Shown: positions 53,673 through 64,000 of the stretch, piece after piece | Layout: every line of letters starts with the position of its first letter | Position numbering within the stretch: position 1 is the first letter of the stretch | NCBI GenBank assembly: GCA_047921395.1 | Contig: JBLRWH010000001.1 | Span: 1 to 64,000, forward strand | DNA from: XN24 sp047921395 | GTDB lineage: Bacteria > Pseudomonadota > Gammaproteobacteria > Steroidobacterales > XN24 | Reading direction: 5' to 3' | Length of the DNA stretch: 64,000 nucleotides | Made by a program: the position numbers and the translations under genes | Notes under the pieces: generated by a model | Databases searched by the model: none | Told to the model about the DNA's origin: nothing | The model's input: only the letters and a program-made list of their open reading frames with translations

Positions 53673-54851
53673 ATGAGCACTGAATCCATCGTCATCGCGG
53701 CCGCGCGCCGCACCCCGATCGGCTCGTTCCAGGGCAGCCTGGAGGCCGTGCCCGCCCCGCAGCTCGGCGCGACCGCGGCGCGGGCCGCGCTGGCCGACGC
53801 CGCGCTGTCGCCGGACGAGATCTCGGAGGTCATTTTCGGCTGCGTGCTGCCGGCCGGCCTCGGCCAGGCGCCGGCGCGCCAGGCGTCGCTGGCGGCGGGC
53901 ATCCCCGACTCGGTCGGCTGCACCACGCTCAACAAGGTCTGCGGCTCCGGCATGAAGGCCGTGATGTTCGGCCACGACCTCATCCGGGCCGGCTCGGCCG
54001 GGATCGTGCTCGCGGGCGGCATGGAATCCATGAGCAACGCCCCCTACCTGCTGCCGAAGGCCCGCTCGGGCTACCGCATGGGCCACCAGCAGGTGCTCGA
54101 CCACATGTTCTACGACGGCCTGCAGAATCCCTACGACGGCAACATGATGGGGCACTTCGCGGAACTGACGGCGCAGAAGTACGGCTTCACGCGCGAGGCC
54201 CAGGACGAGTTCTCGATCAGCAGCGTGCGCCGCGCCCTGGCGGCGATCGAGGGCGCCTTCGAGGCCGAGGTGACGCCGGTGACGGTGAAGACGCGGCGCG
54301 GCGAGCAGGTCGTCAGCGGGGACGAGGAGCCGGGGCGCTGCGAGATCGACAAGGTCCCGACCATGCGCCCCGCCTTCAGCAAGGACGGCACCGTCACCGC
54401 CGCGTCGTCTTCGTCGATTTCCGACGGCGCCGCCGCCCTGGTATTGATGACGGAGTCCGAAGCCCACCGGCGCGGCCTCGAGCCGCTGGCGCGGATCGTC
54501 GGCCACGGCGGCTTCGCGCACGCGCCCGAGTGGTTCACCACGGCGCCCGTCTCGGCGATGAAGCACCTGCTGGACCGGGTCGGCTGGAACGCGGACCACG
54601 TCGACCTGTACGAAATCAACGAGGCCTTTGCGGTGGTCGCGATGGCCGCGATTCATGATCTCGGCCTCGACCGCCACCGGGTCAACGTGAACGGCGGCGC
54701 CTGCGCGCTCGGCCACCCGATCGGCGCCACCGGGGCGCGCCTCCTCGTCACGCTCGCGCATGCGTTGCGCGCGCGCGGCCTGAAGCGCGGCGTCGCCTCC
54801 CTGTGCATCGGCGGCGGCGAGGCCACCGCCGTCGCCATCGAAGCGATCTGA
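53673..54851 (+). CDS. Acetyl-CoA C-acyltransferase (thiolase)
   Basis: The product is 392 aa. The nucleophilic cysteine is in TTLNKVCGSGMKAV. The second active-site elements are NEAFAVVAM, GGACALGHPIGATGAR and CIGGGEATA. Inside a leucine operon it most likely cleaves acetoacetyl-CoA, or 2-methylacetoacetyl-CoA from isoleucine; the direction cannot be read from sequence. The gap to the next gene is 4 bp. Confidence 0.95.
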   Translation: MSTESIVIAAARRTPIGSFQGSLEAVPAPQLGATAARAALADAALSPDEISEVIFGCVLPAGLGQAPARQASLAAGIPDSVGCTTLNKVCGSGMKAVMFGHDLIRAGSAGIVLAGGMESMSNAPYLLPKARSGYRMGHQQVLDHMFYDGLQNPYDGNMMGHFAELTAQKYGFTREAQDEFSISSVRRALAAIEGAFEAEVTPVTVKTRRGEQVVSGDEEPGRCEIDKVPTMRPAFSKDGTVTAASSSSISDGAAALVLMTESEAHRRGLEPLARIVGHGGFAHAPEWFTTAPVSAMKHLLDRVGWNADHVDLYEINEAFAVVAMAAIHDLGLDRHRVNVNGGACALGHPIGATGARLLVTLAHALRARGLKRGVASLCIGGGEATAVAIEAI

Positions 54852-54855
54852 GCCG

Positions 54856-56466
54856 ATGCCGGCGCTGCCCACCGCCGTCCAGGACTCGAGCGACGCTTTC
54901 GTCGCGAACCGCCGCCACATGGAGGCGCTGGTGGCGGACCTCAGGACGCAGCTCGAGCGCGTCGCGCTCGGCGGCGGCGAGCGGGCGCGGGCGCTGCACG
55001 CGGAACGCGGCAAGCTGCTGCCCCGCGAGCGGGTGGACGCCCTGCTGGACCCGGGCAGTCCGTTCCTGGAGCTGTCGCCGCTTGCGGCGTACGGGCTGTA
55101 CGAAGACCAGGCCCCGGCCGCAGGGCTCATCACCGGGATTGGCCGCGTCTCCGGCCGGGAAGTCGTGGTGGTTGCCAACGACGCGACCGTCAAGGGCGGC
55201 ACCTATTTTCCGCTCACCGTGAAGAAGCACCTGCGCGCGCAGGAGGTGGCGCTCGAGAACCACCTGCCGTGCATCTACCTGGTGGATTCGGGCGGCGCCT
55301 TCCTGCCGCTGCAGGACGAGGTGTTCCCGGACCGCGATCACTTCGGCAGGATCTTCTACAACCAGGCCCGCATGTCGGCCGCCAACATCCCGCAGATCGC
55401 CGTGGTGATGGGGTCCTGCACGGCCGGCGGCGCCTACGTCCCCGCGATGTGCGACGAGGCCATCATCGTCCGCAACCAGGGCACGATCTTCCTCGGCGGC
55501 CCGCCGCTGGTGAAGGCCGCGACCGGCGAGGAGGTCGACGCCGAGACGCTCGGCGGCGGCGACGTGCACAGCAGGATCTCCGGCGTCACGGACCACCTCG
55601 CCAACAACGACGCCCATGCGCTGGCAATTGCCCGCGAGCTGGTCGCGTCGCTGCACCGGGTCAAGCCGTCGCACGGCGAGGTCGCGGCACCCGTCGCGCC
55701 GCTCTACCCGGCCGAGGAGCTCTACGGCATCGTCCCGCAGGACACCCGCTATCCCTACGAGGTCCGCGAGGTCATCGCGCGCCTCGTGGACGGCTCGGCG
55801 CTCACGGAGTTCAAGCCGCTGTACGGCAAGACTCTCGTCTGCGGCTTCGCGCGCATCCACGGCTACCCCGTCGGCATCCTCGCAAACAACGGCATCCTGT
55901 TCTCGGAGTCGGCCCTGAAGGGCGCGCATTTCATCCAGCTGTGCAACCGGCGCGGCGTGCCGCTGGTGTTCCTGCAGAACATCACGGGCTTCATGGTGGG
56001 GCGCAAGTACGAGCACGCCGGGATCGCGAAGGACGGCGCCAAGATGGTGAACGCCGTCGCCACCGCCACGGTGCCGAAGCTGACGGTCGTCATGGGCGGC
56101 TCCTTCGGCGCCGGCAACTACGCGATGTGCGGCCGCGCCTACGGCGGGCGCTTTCTCTGGACGTGGCCGAACGCGCGCATCTCCGTGATGGGCGGCGAGC
56201 AGGCCGCCAGCGTGCTGGCGACGGTCCGGCGCGATGGGCTCGCGGCCCGCGGCACGGAGTGGTCCGAGGCCGACGAGGCCCGGTTCCGCGCCGAGATTCA
56301 CGGCCAGTACGAGACCCAGGGCCATCCCTATTACGCGACCGCCCGGCTCTGGGACGACGGCGTCATCGATCCGGCGGACACCCGCCGGGTGCTCGGGCTC
56401 GCCCTCTCCACGGTCAGAAACGCCCCGCCGCCCGGCGAGGGCCCCTACGGCATCTTCAGGATGTAA
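54856..56466 (+). CDS. liuB: 3-methylcrotonyl-CoA carboxylase beta (carboxyltransferase) subunit
   Basis: The product is 536 aa with two crotonase-like carboxyltransferase halves. Visible marks are PRERVDALLDPGSPFLELSP, LVDSGGAFLPLQDEVFPDRD, GSCTAGGAYVPAM and GIAKDGAKMVNAVATATVPK. The FLPLQDEVFPD segment is typical of methylcrotonyl- rather than propionyl-CoA carboxylases. It moves CO2 from biotin on LiuD to 3-methylcrotonyl-CoA. It lies between the thiolase and liuC in the conserved liu order. Confidence 0.96.
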   Translation: MPALPTAVQDSSDAFVANRRHMEALVADLRTQLERVALGGGERARALHAERGKLLPRERVDALLDPGSPFLELSPLAAYGLYEDQAPAAGLITGIGRVSGREVVVVANDATVKGGTYFPLTVKKHLRAQEVALENHLPCIYLVDSGGAFLPLQDEVFPDRDHFGRIFYNQARMSAANIPQIAVVMGSCTAGGAYVPAMCDEAIIVRNQGTIFLGGPPLVKAATGEEVDAETLGGGDVHSRISGVTDHLANNDAHALAIARELVASLHRVKPSHGEVAAPVAPLYPAEELYGIVPQDTRYPYEVREVIARLVDGSALTEFKPLYGKTLVCGFARIHGYPVGILANNGILFSESALKGAHFIQLCNRRGVPLVFLQNITGFMVGRKYEHAGIAKDGAKMVNAVATATVPKLTVVMGGSFGAGNYAMCGRAYGGRFLWTWPNARISVMGGEQAASVLATVRRDGLAARGTEWSEADEARFRAEIHGQYETQGHPYYATARLWDDGVIDPADTRRVLGLALSTVRNAPPPGEGPYGIFRM

Positions 56467-56475
56467 CGCATCGCC

Positions 56476-57314
56476 ATGGCCAAGAATGTCTTGCTGGAAG
56501 TCGACCGTCGCGGCATCGCGACCCTCACGCTGAATCGCCCCGAGGTGCACAACGCCTTCGACGCCGCACTCGTGCTGCGGCTCACCGAGCTGCTCATGGA
56601 GCTGAAGGCGCGGCCGGACGTCCGGGTCGTCGTGATCACGGGCGCGGGCCGATCGTTCTCCGCCGGCGCCGATGTCAACTGGATGCGCTCGATGGCCGCC
56701 TGCGGCGAAGAAGAAAACTTCGAGGATGCGCTGCACCTTGCGGACCTGATGTCCCTGCTGAACTCGCTGCCGCTGCCGACCATCGCGCGCGTGAACGGGC
56801 ATGCCTATGGCGGCGGCGTCGGGCTGATCGCCTGCTGCGACATCGCGCTCGCCAGCAACGAGGCGCGCTTCGCCCTCTCGGAGGTCCGCCTCGGCATCGT
56901 CCCGGCCGTGATCAGCCCCTACGTGGTGGCCGCCGTTGGCGAACGCAATGCGCGCCGCCTGTTCCTCAGCGGCGAGGCCATGAATGCCAAGCTCGCCCGC
57001 CGCGTCGGCCTGGTGCACGAGATCGCCAAGCCCAACAAGCTCGACGATGCGCTCGAGGACCAGCTGGGCATGCTGCTGAAAGGCGGACCGAATGCGCTGC
57101 GCGAGAGCAAGGCACTGGTCTTCACGGTCCAGGGCGGCGGGATCTCCGCGGACCATGCGCTGAAGCGGCGCACGGCGCAGATCATCGCGCAGCTGCGGGT
57201 CTCCGCAGAGGGCCAGGAGGGCCTTGCGGCGTTCCTCGAGAAGCGGGCGCCGGACTGGGCGCGCCAGACGGCGCGCGCAGAGGCGCAGAGGAGCAGAGAC
57301 GCAGAGGAAAGCAA

Positions 57315-57318
<4 letters not shown>
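56476..57318 (+). CDS. liuC: Methylglutaconyl-CoA hydratase (enoyl-CoA hydratase family)
   Basis: The product is 280 aa. The oxyanion-hole motifs of the crotonase family are present: GRSFSAGADVNWMRSM and RVNGHAYGGGVGLIACCDIA, followed by FALSEVRLGIVPAVISPYVV. Position between the two carboxylase subunits assigns it to hydration of 3-methylglutaconyl-CoA to HMG-CoA. The last 16 or so codons and the TGA stop are encoded by the dispersed CGCAGAG repeat (tail ARAEAQRSRDAEESK), which is foreign to the family. The stop overlaps the liuD GTG start by 3 bases (GTGA). Confidence 0.93.
57271..57315 (+). repeat. Solo arm of the dispersed CGCAGAG repeat at the liuC/liuD junction
   Basis: The sequence GCGCGCGCAGAGGCGCAGAG continues with GAGCAGAGACGCAGAGGAAA. 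It is close to the arms at 6889-6942 and 18286-18359 but is read in a different frame. It forms the liuC end, and its GAGGAAAG serves as the ribosome-binding site of liuD. Confidence 0.75.
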
Positions 57319-59324
<2,006 letters not shown>

Positions 59325-59325
59325 C

Positions 59326-60231
59326 ATGTCGTTGCCGGCCCGCGTCAGGATCGTCGAGGTCGGGCCGCGCGACGGCCTGCAGAATGAGTCCGTCACGGTA
59401 CCGGCGGCGGTCAAGATCGAGCTCATCGAGCGCCTCGCGGCCGCCGGCCTGCCCGCCGTGGAGGCCACCAGCTTCGTCAGCCCGCGCTGGATCCCGCAGC
59501 TCGCGGATGCCGCCGAGGTGTTCCGCGGCCTGGCACGCACGCCCGGCGTCGCCTACCCGGTGCTGGTGCCAAACCTGCAGGGGCTCGAGCGCGCCATCGA
59601 GGCGGGCGCCGAGGAGATCGCGGTGTTCACGGCCGCCTCCGAGACCTTCAACCGGAAGAACATCAACGCCTCCATCGCCGACAGCCTGGCGCGTATCCGC
59701 GAGCTCGCCGCGCCGGCACGGGCGCGCGGGATGCGTATCCGCGGCTACATTTCATGCATGCTCGGCTGCCCCTACGAGGGCGCGGTCAGCGAAGACAAGG
59801 TCGTCGAGGTCGCGCAGGCGCTGTTCGCACTCGGCTGCTACGAGGTGTCACTGGGCGACACCATCGGCGTCGGCACGCCCGTGGCGGCCCGGCGCGTCCT
59901 GTGGGCGGTGGCCGGCGAGTGCGGCATGGAGCGCCTCGCGGTGCATTTCCACGACACGCGCGGCCAGGCGCTGGCGAACATCTTCGCCTGCCTCGAGGCG
60001 GGCGTGAGCGTGGTCGACGCCTCCGTCGCCGGGCTGGGCGGCTGTCCCTACGCGCCGGGCGCCTCCGGCAACGTGGCGACCGAGGACCTGGTCTACCTGT
60101 TGCACGGCCTCGGCATCGAGACCGGCGTCGACCTGCGTGCGCTGGTCGCCGCGGGGCATTTCATCTGCGGGCAGCTGGGGCGCGAGCCCGGCAGCCGGCT
60201 CGGCCGGCTGCCCGAGTACCGCCCAGGCTGA
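59326..60231 (+). CDS. liuE: Hydroxymethylglutaryl-CoA lyase
   Basis: The product is 301 aa, a TIM-barrel lyase that splits HMG-CoA into acetoacetate and acetyl-CoA. Visible marks are VEVGPRDGLQNESVTVP (metal Asp), SLGDTIGVGTP, HFHDTRGQALANI (metal His pair) and the catalytic-cysteine loop GLGGCPYAPGASGNVATEDL. It is the last step of the leucine route and lies 1 bp after liuD. Confidence 0.97.
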   Translation: MSLPARVRIVEVGPRDGLQNESVTVPAAVKIELIERLAAAGLPAVEATSFVSPRWIPQLADAAEVFRGLARTPGVAYPVLVPNLQGLERAIEAGAEEIAVFTAASETFNRKNINASIADSLARIRELAAPARARGMRIRGYISCMLGCPYEGAVSEDKVVEVAQALFALGCYEVSLGDTIGVGTPVAARRVLWAVAGECGMERLAVHFHDTRGQALANIFACLEAGVSVVDASVAGLGGCPYAPGASGNVATEDLVYLLHGLGIETGVDLRALVAAGHFICGQLGREPGSRLGRLPEYRPG

Positions 60232-60281
60232 TCACGGGCGGCCATCCAATTCAAATCCATCTACGATAAGCAGGAAACATC

Positions 60282-61049
60282 ATGGAACTCTCCAAGCTCA
60301 AAGCCGTCGTCTCCGGCGGCGCCTCCGGCCTCGGCAACGCGGTTGCCAGGCGCATCGTGGCCGAGGGCGGCCAGGTCGCCATCCTCGACGTCAACGCAAC
60401 CCAGGGACAGGAGGCCGCCACCGCGCTCGGCGAGCGCGCCCGGTTCTTCCGTGCCGACGTCAGCAACGAGGCCGAGGTCAATGCGGGCGTGGACGCCGCC
60501 GCCGAGGCCTTCGGCGGGATCAACCTCGCGGTGAGCTGCGCGGGCATCCTCGGCGCGGGCCGGGTACTCGGGCGCGACGGGCCGATGGCCGGGGACTATT
60601 TCGCCAAGGTCATCATGGTGAACCTGGTGGGGACCTTCCTGCTCGCCAAGGCGGCCGCCGCGAAGATGCAGGCCAACGAGCCCAACGCCGAGGGCGAACG
60701 CGGCGTCATCGTCAACACCGCGTCCGTGGCGGCCTTCGAGGGCCAGATCGGCCAGGCGGCCTACTCCGCCTCCAAGGCGGGCGTGGCAGGCATGGCGCTG
60801 CCGCTGGCGCGCGAGTTCTCGCGCATCGGCATCCGCGTCAACACCATCGCCCCGGGGCTGTTCCTGACGCCGATGATGGAAGGTATGCCCGAGCACATCC
60901 AGGCCTCGCTGGCTGCCCAGGTGCCGTTCCCCTCGCGCCTCGGCCGGCCGGAGGAGTACGCGGACCTGGTCGCGTACATCTGCACCAACACCATGCTCAA
61001 CGCGGAAACGATCCGGCTCGACGGTGCCATCCGCATGCAGCCCAAGTAG
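60282..61049 (+). CDS. Short-chain dehydrogenase, 3-hydroxyacyl-CoA dehydrogenase type 2-like
   Basis: The product is 255 aa. It is a classical SDR with the NAD site VVSGGASGLGNAVARRI, the acidic residue LDVN that selects NAD over NADP, NTASVAAFEG and the catalytic YSASKAG. The whole length and the end PSRLGRPEEYADLVAYICTN resemble the HSD10/3-hydroxyacyl-CoA dehydrogenase group, which oxidises 2-methyl-3-hydroxybutyryl-CoA in isoleucine breakdown. Context fits this, but the substrate is inferred. It starts 50 bp after liuE with a CAGGAAA site. Confidence 0.88.
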   Translation: MELSKLKAVVSGGASGLGNAVARRIVAEGGQVAILDVNATQGQEAATALGERARFFRADVSNEAEVNAGVDAAAEAFGGINLAVSCAGILGAGRVLGRDGPMAGDYFAKVIMVNLVGTFLLAKAAAAKMQANEPNAEGERGVIVNTASVAAFEGQIGQAAYSASKAGVAGMALPLAREFSRIGIRVNTIAPGLFLTPMMEGMPEHIQASLAAQVPFPSRLGRPEEYADLVAYICTNTMLNAETIRLDGAIRMQPK

Positions 61050-61061
61050 AGGCGTACCACG

Positions 61062-62453
61062 ATGAGAAAACTGCGCCGCGCTCTTGCGGCAGCGACGCTC
61101 GCGGCCCTCGCAGCCGGCTGCGCCCAGCCGGCCCGGACGCCCGATGCCGCTGCCGCCGGCGACGCCCCGGCAACCGCATTCCCGCTGCCGGTGCACTACC
61201 ACACGCTCAACAACGGCCTGAAGGTCGTGCTGTCCGAAGACACCACCGCGCCGGTCGCCACCGTGGCGGTCTACTACCACATCGGCTTCCGCAACGAGCC
61301 GCAGGACCGCACGGGCTTTGCGCACCTGTTCGAGCACATGATGTTCCAGGGCTCCGACAATCTCGGCAAGATGGAATTCATCAAGCTGGTGCAGAGCGCG
61401 GGCGGTTCGCTCAACGGCTCGACACGCTTCGATTTCACCAACTACTTCCAGGTTGTCCCTGCGCACGTGGTCGAAACCGTGCTGTGGGCGGAGGCCGACC
61501 GGATGCGCAGCCTCGCGGTCACGCAGGACAACCTGGTGAACCAGCAGGAAGTGGTGAAGAACGAGGTCAAGGTCAACGTGCTGAACCAGCCCTACGGTGG
61601 CTTTCCGTGGCTGGACATGCCGCAGTACGCCAACGAGAACTGGTTCAACGCGCACAACTTCTACGGCGATCTCGCCGACCTCGACGCCGCCACGCTCGAG
61701 GACGTGCGGGCTTTCTACCAGACCTATTACCCGCCCTCGAATGCCGTGGTGGTGGTGGTCGGCGACATCGACCCCGAGCAGATCCTGGCCCTGGTTAAAA
61801 AGCATTTCGGCGATATCCGCACGGCGCCCAAGCCCTCGCAGCCCGACATCAGCGAGCCGAGGCAGGAAGCCGCGAAGCGCTTCAGCCGCACCGACCCGCT
61901 GGCGCCCCGGCCGGGGCTGGCATTCGCCTACCACGTGCCGCCGAGGGGCACGCCGGAGCATTACGCGATGACGCTGCTGTCGACCATCCTCGCCGGTGGC
62001 GAGGACAGCTTGCTGCATCGCAAGCTGGTCAACGAGCGCGGCTACGCCTCGGGCGTGGGCGCTGCCGTCAACATGCTCGGCAACCCCTTCAACTACGAAG
62101 GGCCGATGCTCTGGACCGGCTACCTGATCCACGACCCGGAGCACTCCGCGGACGACATCATCGCCGACATCGACAGCGTCATCGAGCAACTGCGCAGCGC
62201 CCCGGTGGACGCCGCGGTGCTGGAGCGGGCCAAGGTGCGCTTCCGCAGCGAGCATTACGACACGCTGGCGAGCGGGTTCGGCCGTGCGGATCTGCTGGCC
62301 GCCTATGCGCTGTTCGACGACAACCCGGCCGGCATTCGCGACATCGAGGCCGGGATACTCTCGGTCACGCCCGAACTGCTGCTCGCCACGGCGCGGGAAT
62401 ACCTTCGCCCGACCAATCGCACGCTGCTGACACTCGAAGCGGGGGCAGAATAA
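61062..62453 (+). CDS. M16-family zinc peptidase, catalytic subunit, lipoprotein
   Basis: The product is 463 aa. A lipoprotein signal (LAAATLAALAAGCAQ) is followed by an M16 N-terminal domain with the inverted zinc motif HLFEH (H88, E91, H92) and a second ligand Glu about 76 residues later (E168 in NQQEVVKNEV). The C-terminal M16 domain (about 230-460) completes the clam shell. It is likely a periplasmic, membrane-anchored peptidase. It overlaps the next M16 gene by 1 bp (TAATG). Confidence 0.93.
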   Translation: MRKLRRALAAATLAALAAGCAQPARTPDAAAAGDAPATAFPLPVHYHTLNNGLKVVLSEDTTAPVATVAVYYHIGFRNEPQDRTGFAHLFEHMMFQGSDNLGKMEFIKLVQSAGGSLNGSTRFDFTNYFQVVPAHVVETVLWAEADRMRSLAVTQDNLVNQQEVVKNEVKVNVLNQPYGGFPWLDMPQYANENWFNAHNFYGDLADLDAATLEDVRAFYQTYYPPSNAVVVVVGDIDPEQILALVKKHFGDIRTAPKPSQPDISEPRQEAAKRFSRTDPLAPRPGLAFAYHVPPRGTPEHYAMTLLSTILAGGEDSLLHRKLVNERGYASGVGAAVNMLGNPFNYEGPMLWTGYLIHDPEHSADDIIADIDSVIEQLRSAPVDAAVLERAKVRFRSEHYDTLASGFGRADLLAAYALFDDNPAGIRDIEAGILSVTPELLLATAREYLRPTNRTLLTLEAGAE

Positions 62454-63859
62454 TGGAATCCGGAATCACGGCACGCAAGGCCGTACTTGTCGGCTGCCTG
62501 GCCATGCTGGGCGTCTGCGGCGTTGCTGCGGCAGCCTCCTCCACGCCACCGCCGGGCGGCGAACCGCGCGATCTCGTGTTGTCCGACCCGGCGCGCGGCG
62601 CCCTCGACAACGGCCTGCGCTATGCATTCATCGACTTCGGCCAGGCGCCCAAGGCCACCGTGATGGTGCGGGTCCGCGCCGGGGCGCTCGACGAGCAGGG
62701 CCGCACCTGGCTCGCCTCGCTGACCGGCGACATGATGAAGGAAGGCACGCTGAACTCCAGCTCGGCCGAGCTCGCGGCGCGGGCCGCCGCGATGGGCGGC
62801 GAACTGTCGGTCAATACCGGCGAAGAGTTCACCACGGTGTCGATCGATGTCCTTGGGGAATTCGCCGCGGAAGGCGTGGCGCTGATCGCGGAGCTGCTGC
62901 GCCGCCCGTTATTCCCCGCCGCCGAACTGGACCGCGTCAAGCGCGACTACCAGCGTAACCTCGCCGTGCAGCAGAGCCAGGCGCAATCCCAGGCGCAGGC
63001 CGCCTTCCAGCGGCAGCTCTACGGCGATCACCCGTTCGGCACGTTGTTCCCGGAACCCGCGCAGCTGGCCGGTTACACCATCGATGATGTGAAGGGCTTC
63101 CATGACGACAACTTCGGCGCGGCCCGCACCACGGTGTATGTCGGCGGACGATTCGACGCGGCAGCCGTCGAGGCGGCGCTGCGTGCAGGTTTCGGCGACT
63201 GGGCAACCGGTCCCGCAGCGCGGGTGGACATCCCGCCCCCGGCCGGCGGCATGGACATCGCGCTGATCGAGCGCCCGGGCGCGCCGCAGTCGACCCTGCG
63301 CCTCGGCCTACGCACCATCGACCCTTCGCACCCCGACTGGACCCGCCTGGCGCTGACGAACACGCTGTTGGGCGGTTATTTCTCTTCGCGGATCATCGCC
63401 AACATCCGCGAGGACAAGGGCTACAGCTATTCTCCGCGCAGCTTGCTTTCGCCCCGCCACGGCGACGCCTACTGGGCCCAGCAGGCCGATGTCACGGCGG
63501 AGTTCACCGGCGCTTCCCTGCAGGAGATCTTCGCCGAGCTGGACCAGCTGCGCGCCGAGCCGCCGGGCGCAGCGGAGCTCTCGCGGGTGCGCAACTTCAT
63601 GATCGGCAGCTTCACGCTCAGCAACGCATCGCGCTTCGGCATTCTCGGCCAGATTGCCTTCATCGATGCGCACGAGCTGCCGCGCGAGTACCTGACGACC
63701 TACGTCGAGCGAATCGGGGCGATCACGCCAGAGCAGGTCAGGGAAACGGCACAGCGGTACCTGGTGCCGGAGCAGATGTCTCTCGTGGTCGTCGGCGACC
63801 TGGAGCAGGTGCGTCCGCAGCTCGAGGTTCTTCCGCAGCTGCAGGGTCAATTACAATAG
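62453..63859 (+). CDS. M16-family peptidase-like subunit without the zinc motif
   Basis: The product is 468 aa. A signal peptide (VLVGCLAMLGVCGVAAAASS) is followed by two M16-like domains. At the place of HxxEH it reads LASLTGDMMKEG, so zinc ligands are missing. An Arg/Tyr-containing stretch late in the protein (IREDKGYSYSPRSLLSP) is the substrate-binding R/Y pair of M16B partners. M16B enzymes commonly pair one catalytic and one inactive subunit encoded side by side, which is exactly the layout here. Confidence 0.92.
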   Translation: MESGITARKAVLVGCLAMLGVCGVAAAASSTPPPGGEPRDLVLSDPARGALDNGLRYAFIDFGQAPKATVMVRVRAGALDEQGRTWLASLTGDMMKEGTLNSSSAELAARAAAMGGELSVNTGEEFTTVSIDVLGEFAAEGVALIAELLRRPLFPAAELDRVKRDYQRNLAVQQSQAQSQAQAAFQRQLYGDHPFGTLFPEPAQLAGYTIDDVKGFHDDNFGAARTTVYVGGRFDAAAVEAALRAGFGDWATGPAARVDIPPPAGGMDIALIERPGAPQSTLRLGLRTIDPSHPDWTRLALTNTLLGGYFSSRIIANIREDKGYSYSPRSLLSPRHGDAYWAQQADVTAEFTGASLQEIFAELDQLRAEPPGAAELSRVRNFMIGSFTLSNASRFGILGQIAFIDAHELPREYLTTYVERIGAITPEQVRETAQRYLVPEQMSLVVVGDLEQVRPQLEVLPQLQGQLQ

Positions 63860-63887
63860 CGGCTGAAGCCGAATGGGAACCGCATTC

Positions 63888-64000
63888 ATGAGCGAGCTGG
63901 AAAACCTCCCTGAACGCGACGTGATGGCGTACGACTACGCCATCGTCGGCGGCGGCCCTGCGGGGCTCGCCTGCGCCATCCGTCTGAAGGAAAAGCTCCC
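63888..64000 (+). CDS. Electron-transfer flavoprotein-ubiquinone oxidoreductase, N-terminus only (cut by window edge)
   Basis: The first 37 codons are present. MSELENLPERDVMAYDYAIV then GGGPAGLACAIRLKEKL gives the typical N-terminal extension and the FAD-binding GxGxxG Rossmann motif of ETF-QO. The start at 63888 has a GGGAA site; an ATG at 63873 in the same frame is an alternative. ETF-QO passes electrons from acyl-CoA dehydrogenases, such as the isovaleryl-CoA dehydrogenase encoded nearby, to quinone. Confidence 0.75.
   Translation, partial: MSELENLPERDVMAYDYAIVGGGPAGLACAIRLKEKL

Noticed and set aside
51345..55202. 1285-codon open frame antisense to ldh, liuA, the thiolase and part of liuB
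   Set aside because: Four convincing genes lie on the other strand; the antisense translation has no recognisable domain and shows the GC-rich shadow pattern. The same holds for the antisense frames over icmF, xerD and secD.

Overview
The window is high-GC, gene-dense bacterial chromosome. The gene set points to a Gammaproteobacterium, perhaps from the Lysobacterales/Steroidobacterales side; this is inferred from gene content and order (TamAB, RodZ-HisS-YfgM-BamB-Der order, SuhB/TrmJ next to IscS, QueA-Tgt-YajC-SecDF, a TtpC-type Ton cluster, a MetX of the Xanthomonas type), not from a marker phylogeny. A run of exactly 100 N flanked by a 55-bp exact duplication shows that the sequence is a scaffolded draft, probably a metagenome bin or short-read assembly.

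Layout. 1-6939: relic of an AbiEii-type toxin, katG with an OxyR-like operator, a small unknown gene, an SLC13-type permease and the lytic transglycosylase mltF. 7075-16692 (minus): relic of outer-membrane phospholipase pldA, then tamB, tamA, tadA, guaA and guaB. 16772-18339: xseA, split by the scaffold gap. 18286-18550: an inverted-repeat element. 18566-30383 (minus): metX-type acyltransferase, der, bamB, yfgM, hisS, rodZ, pilW, rlmN, ndk, iscA, a degenerate iscU, iscS and trmJ. suhB diverges from trmJ. 31316-38927 (minus): secF, secD, yajC, tgt, queA, then a PDZ protein, an anti-sigma factor and an ECF sigma factor. 39056-40116: tRNA-Leu(CAA), a NUDIX hydrolase and a 7Fe ferredoxin. 40142-51025 (minus): dsbC, xerD, a seven-gene Ton energy-transduction cluster and a fused B12-dependent acyl-CoA mutase (IcmF type). 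51354-63859: leucine dehydrogenase, a full isovaleryl-CoA-to-acetoacetate module (ivd, thiolase, both MCC subunits, methylglutaconyl-CoA hydratase, HMG-CoA lyase), an SDR and a pair of M16 peptidases; ETF-ubiquinone oxidoreductase starts at the right edge.

How the genes fit together. Leucine is deaminated and, after an oxidative decarboxylation step not encoded here, isovaleryl-CoA is oxidised, carboxylated, hydrated and cleaved to acetoacetate and acetyl-CoA. The electrons from isovaleryl-CoA dehydrogenase would pass through ETF to the ETF-QO at the right edge. The divergent IcmF-type mutase is suited to rearranging branched acyl-CoAs. It sits under a strong Fur-box-like site and directly upstream of the Ton cluster.

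The most unusual structure is a dispersed CGCAGAG-rich repeat. It occurs as solo arms at 6889-6942 and 57271-57315 and as an inverted pair at 18286-18550, and it supplies the last codons and stop codons of three unrelated genes (mltF, xseA, liuC). I found no CRISPR array, prophage or intact insertion sequence, and no clearly novel multigene system. The better candidates for follow-up are the repeat element, the Fur-linked mutase/Ton locus, the one-cysteine IscU homologue and the sigma/anti-sigma/PDZ operon.
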